A stretch of 64,000 bases of DNA from NCBI GenBank assembly GCA_964016985.1, contig OZ024823.1, forward strand, positions 30,421,216 through 30,485,215, given 5' to 3'. Numbering within the stretch: position 1 is the first letter of the stretch; each line of letters starts with the position of its first letter. The translations under genes and the position numbers were made by a program. This document shows positions 63,226 through 64,000 of the stretch, piece by piece. The DNA comes from Anodontia alba. Its lineage: Eukaryota; Mollusca; Bivalvia; Lucinida; Lucinidae. Below the pieces are notes generated by a model that had not been told where the DNA came from, did not search any database, and worked only from the letters and a program-made list of their open reading frames with translations.

Positions 63226-63300
63226 TGATTTATACGCAACAAACAACAAGTATGTGAGAGAAAGAAGTCAACTTACAGGATGACGATGATGAGGATCTGG
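63225..63300 (+). repeat. 75-bp direct repeat, right copy
   Basis: CTGATTTATACGCAACAAAC through TGACGATGATGAGGATCTGG, differing from the left copy by about three or four changes. Contains the same minus-strand donor-like site at 63277. Confidence 0.92.
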
Positions 63301-63324
63301 TGTTTGACCTCCCTTTCAACATTA

Positions 63325-63569
63325 TTAACCCTTAAAGCGCCAAGACAAATTGCGTCTGAAACTGTCGTCTGTTTATGTCGTCTGCTGAATATTCTTGCAG
63401 ACTTTTCAAACCTATTTTTGCATACAGGCAAACAGTGTGGACCCTGATTAGACTGCTCCTAAAGGAGCAGTCTGATCTGGGTCCACACTGTTTGCAAAAA
63501 TGACTTTTAAAATCACAAGCAGATGACAAAGCAGACGACAATAGTTGTGATTGGCGCTTTAAGGGTTAA
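63325..63569. mobile_element. MITE with TTAACCCTTAAAGCGCCAAG ends and a CAAACAGTG core
   Basis: Outer TTAACCCTTAAAGCGCCAAG and GATTGGCGCTTTAAGGGTTA. The inside is CAAACAGTGTGGACCCTGAT / ATCTGGGTCCACACTGTTTG with an ACTGCTCC / GGAGCAGT tip, in place of the GCAGATGATTCACATG centre usual for these ends. Confidence 0.88.
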
Positions 63570-63739
63570 AGTTATATCGAGACAATGGAAGGGTGACAAT
63601 GAAAGGCTCTGTGCAATGAAGTGCCGTACAGCCTGAGCTGAAAGTTGGGAGTTTTAACCATACGGACGCCTCTCAACTTATAGGATGGGCCCATTTACTG
63701 AATAAATGCTGTAGAAGATACTAACAGAGAGGGATCTCT

Positions 63740-63960
63740 TCTTGGAGATTGATCATGAAATATTTTCTACATTCAGTCTCTACCTTCCCCTGATTCAGGA
63801 AGCACAGCTGTCAGTTTATGGCAAAAGAATGTGCACAAGTACTGATTATCAGCTTAGAGGACTAAGCCTGCCCAGGAAAAGTGTGGTTAGGTAAACTGAC
63901 CGGCTCAACATGACCATTAGTGTTGACTGGGCCATTAAACTCCAAACCAACCAATCAAAT
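63740..63960 (+). mobile_element. SINE, GCCGGCCTCGG family, 5'-truncated
   Basis: TTGGAGATTGATCATGAAAT, GCACAGCTGTCAGTTTATGG and tail GTTAGGTAAACTGACCGGCT ending CCAAACCAACCAATC. Confidence 0.8.
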
Positions 63961-64000
63961 CAGACAGGCATGCTGATTTGGACCGTTATTGTTGACATCT

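Overview
The window reads as animal nuclear DNA, most likely from a bivalve mollusc. It is AT-rich, has GT-AG introns of 0.7-9 kb, tRNA-derived SINEs, abundant short palindromic DNA transposons and satellite-bearing repeats. The bivalve call is an inference from repeat style and is not proven; no prokaryotic, organellar or viral feature is seen.

The one clear host gene runs on the + strand from before the window to base 43433. Sixteen coding exons (3126-43433) join with consistent phase into 497 codons plus a stop. They encode a long acidic coiled coil followed by a Pro/Arg-rich tail with about eleven PPP clusters. The segment at exons 10-12, including EKKAHENW and RAAER, matches the TANGO1/cTAGE5 (MIA3/MIA2) family of ER-exit-site cargo receptors. 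Only the cytosolic C-terminal half is here; the luminal SH3 domain and membrane segments, if present, lie to the left. Coding sequence is under 4 percent of this 40 kb.

The rest is mostly repeats. Introns and the 3' flank hold: (1) eleven copies of a ~240-bp fold-back element with GGGCCCAGTTGTTCAAAGC ends; (2) many small palindromic elements whose outer inverted repeats differ but whose central hairpins are shared; (3) pogo-like elements with CAGT-type ends and TA duplications; (4) five large elements with short inverted ends around CACCTG(A/C) that carry minisatellite arrays (left edge, 5.8-7.7 kb, 12-15.2 kb, 52.9-54.4 kb, 56.9-58.4 kb); (5) at least three SINE families, several with clear 10-13 bp target duplications; (6) a decayed non-LTR retrotransposon reverse transcriptase at 58.97-60.27 kb. 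Many are nested, which gives a relative insertion order.

Two minus-strand open segments look like possible exons of unidentified genes: 16724-16987, inside a MIA3 intron, and 61670-62001, in the right flank. The second may join a donor-like site near 63277, which lies in a 75-bp direct repeat flanking a fold-back element. No intact tRNA, rRNA, CRISPR array or convincing promoter was found.

The most unusual pattern is modular: one hairpin module (CAAACAGTGTAGACCC...) sits inside at least five element families with unrelated terminal repeats, and a second (TACTCATTAGAA...) occurs both alone and inside a pogo-like element.
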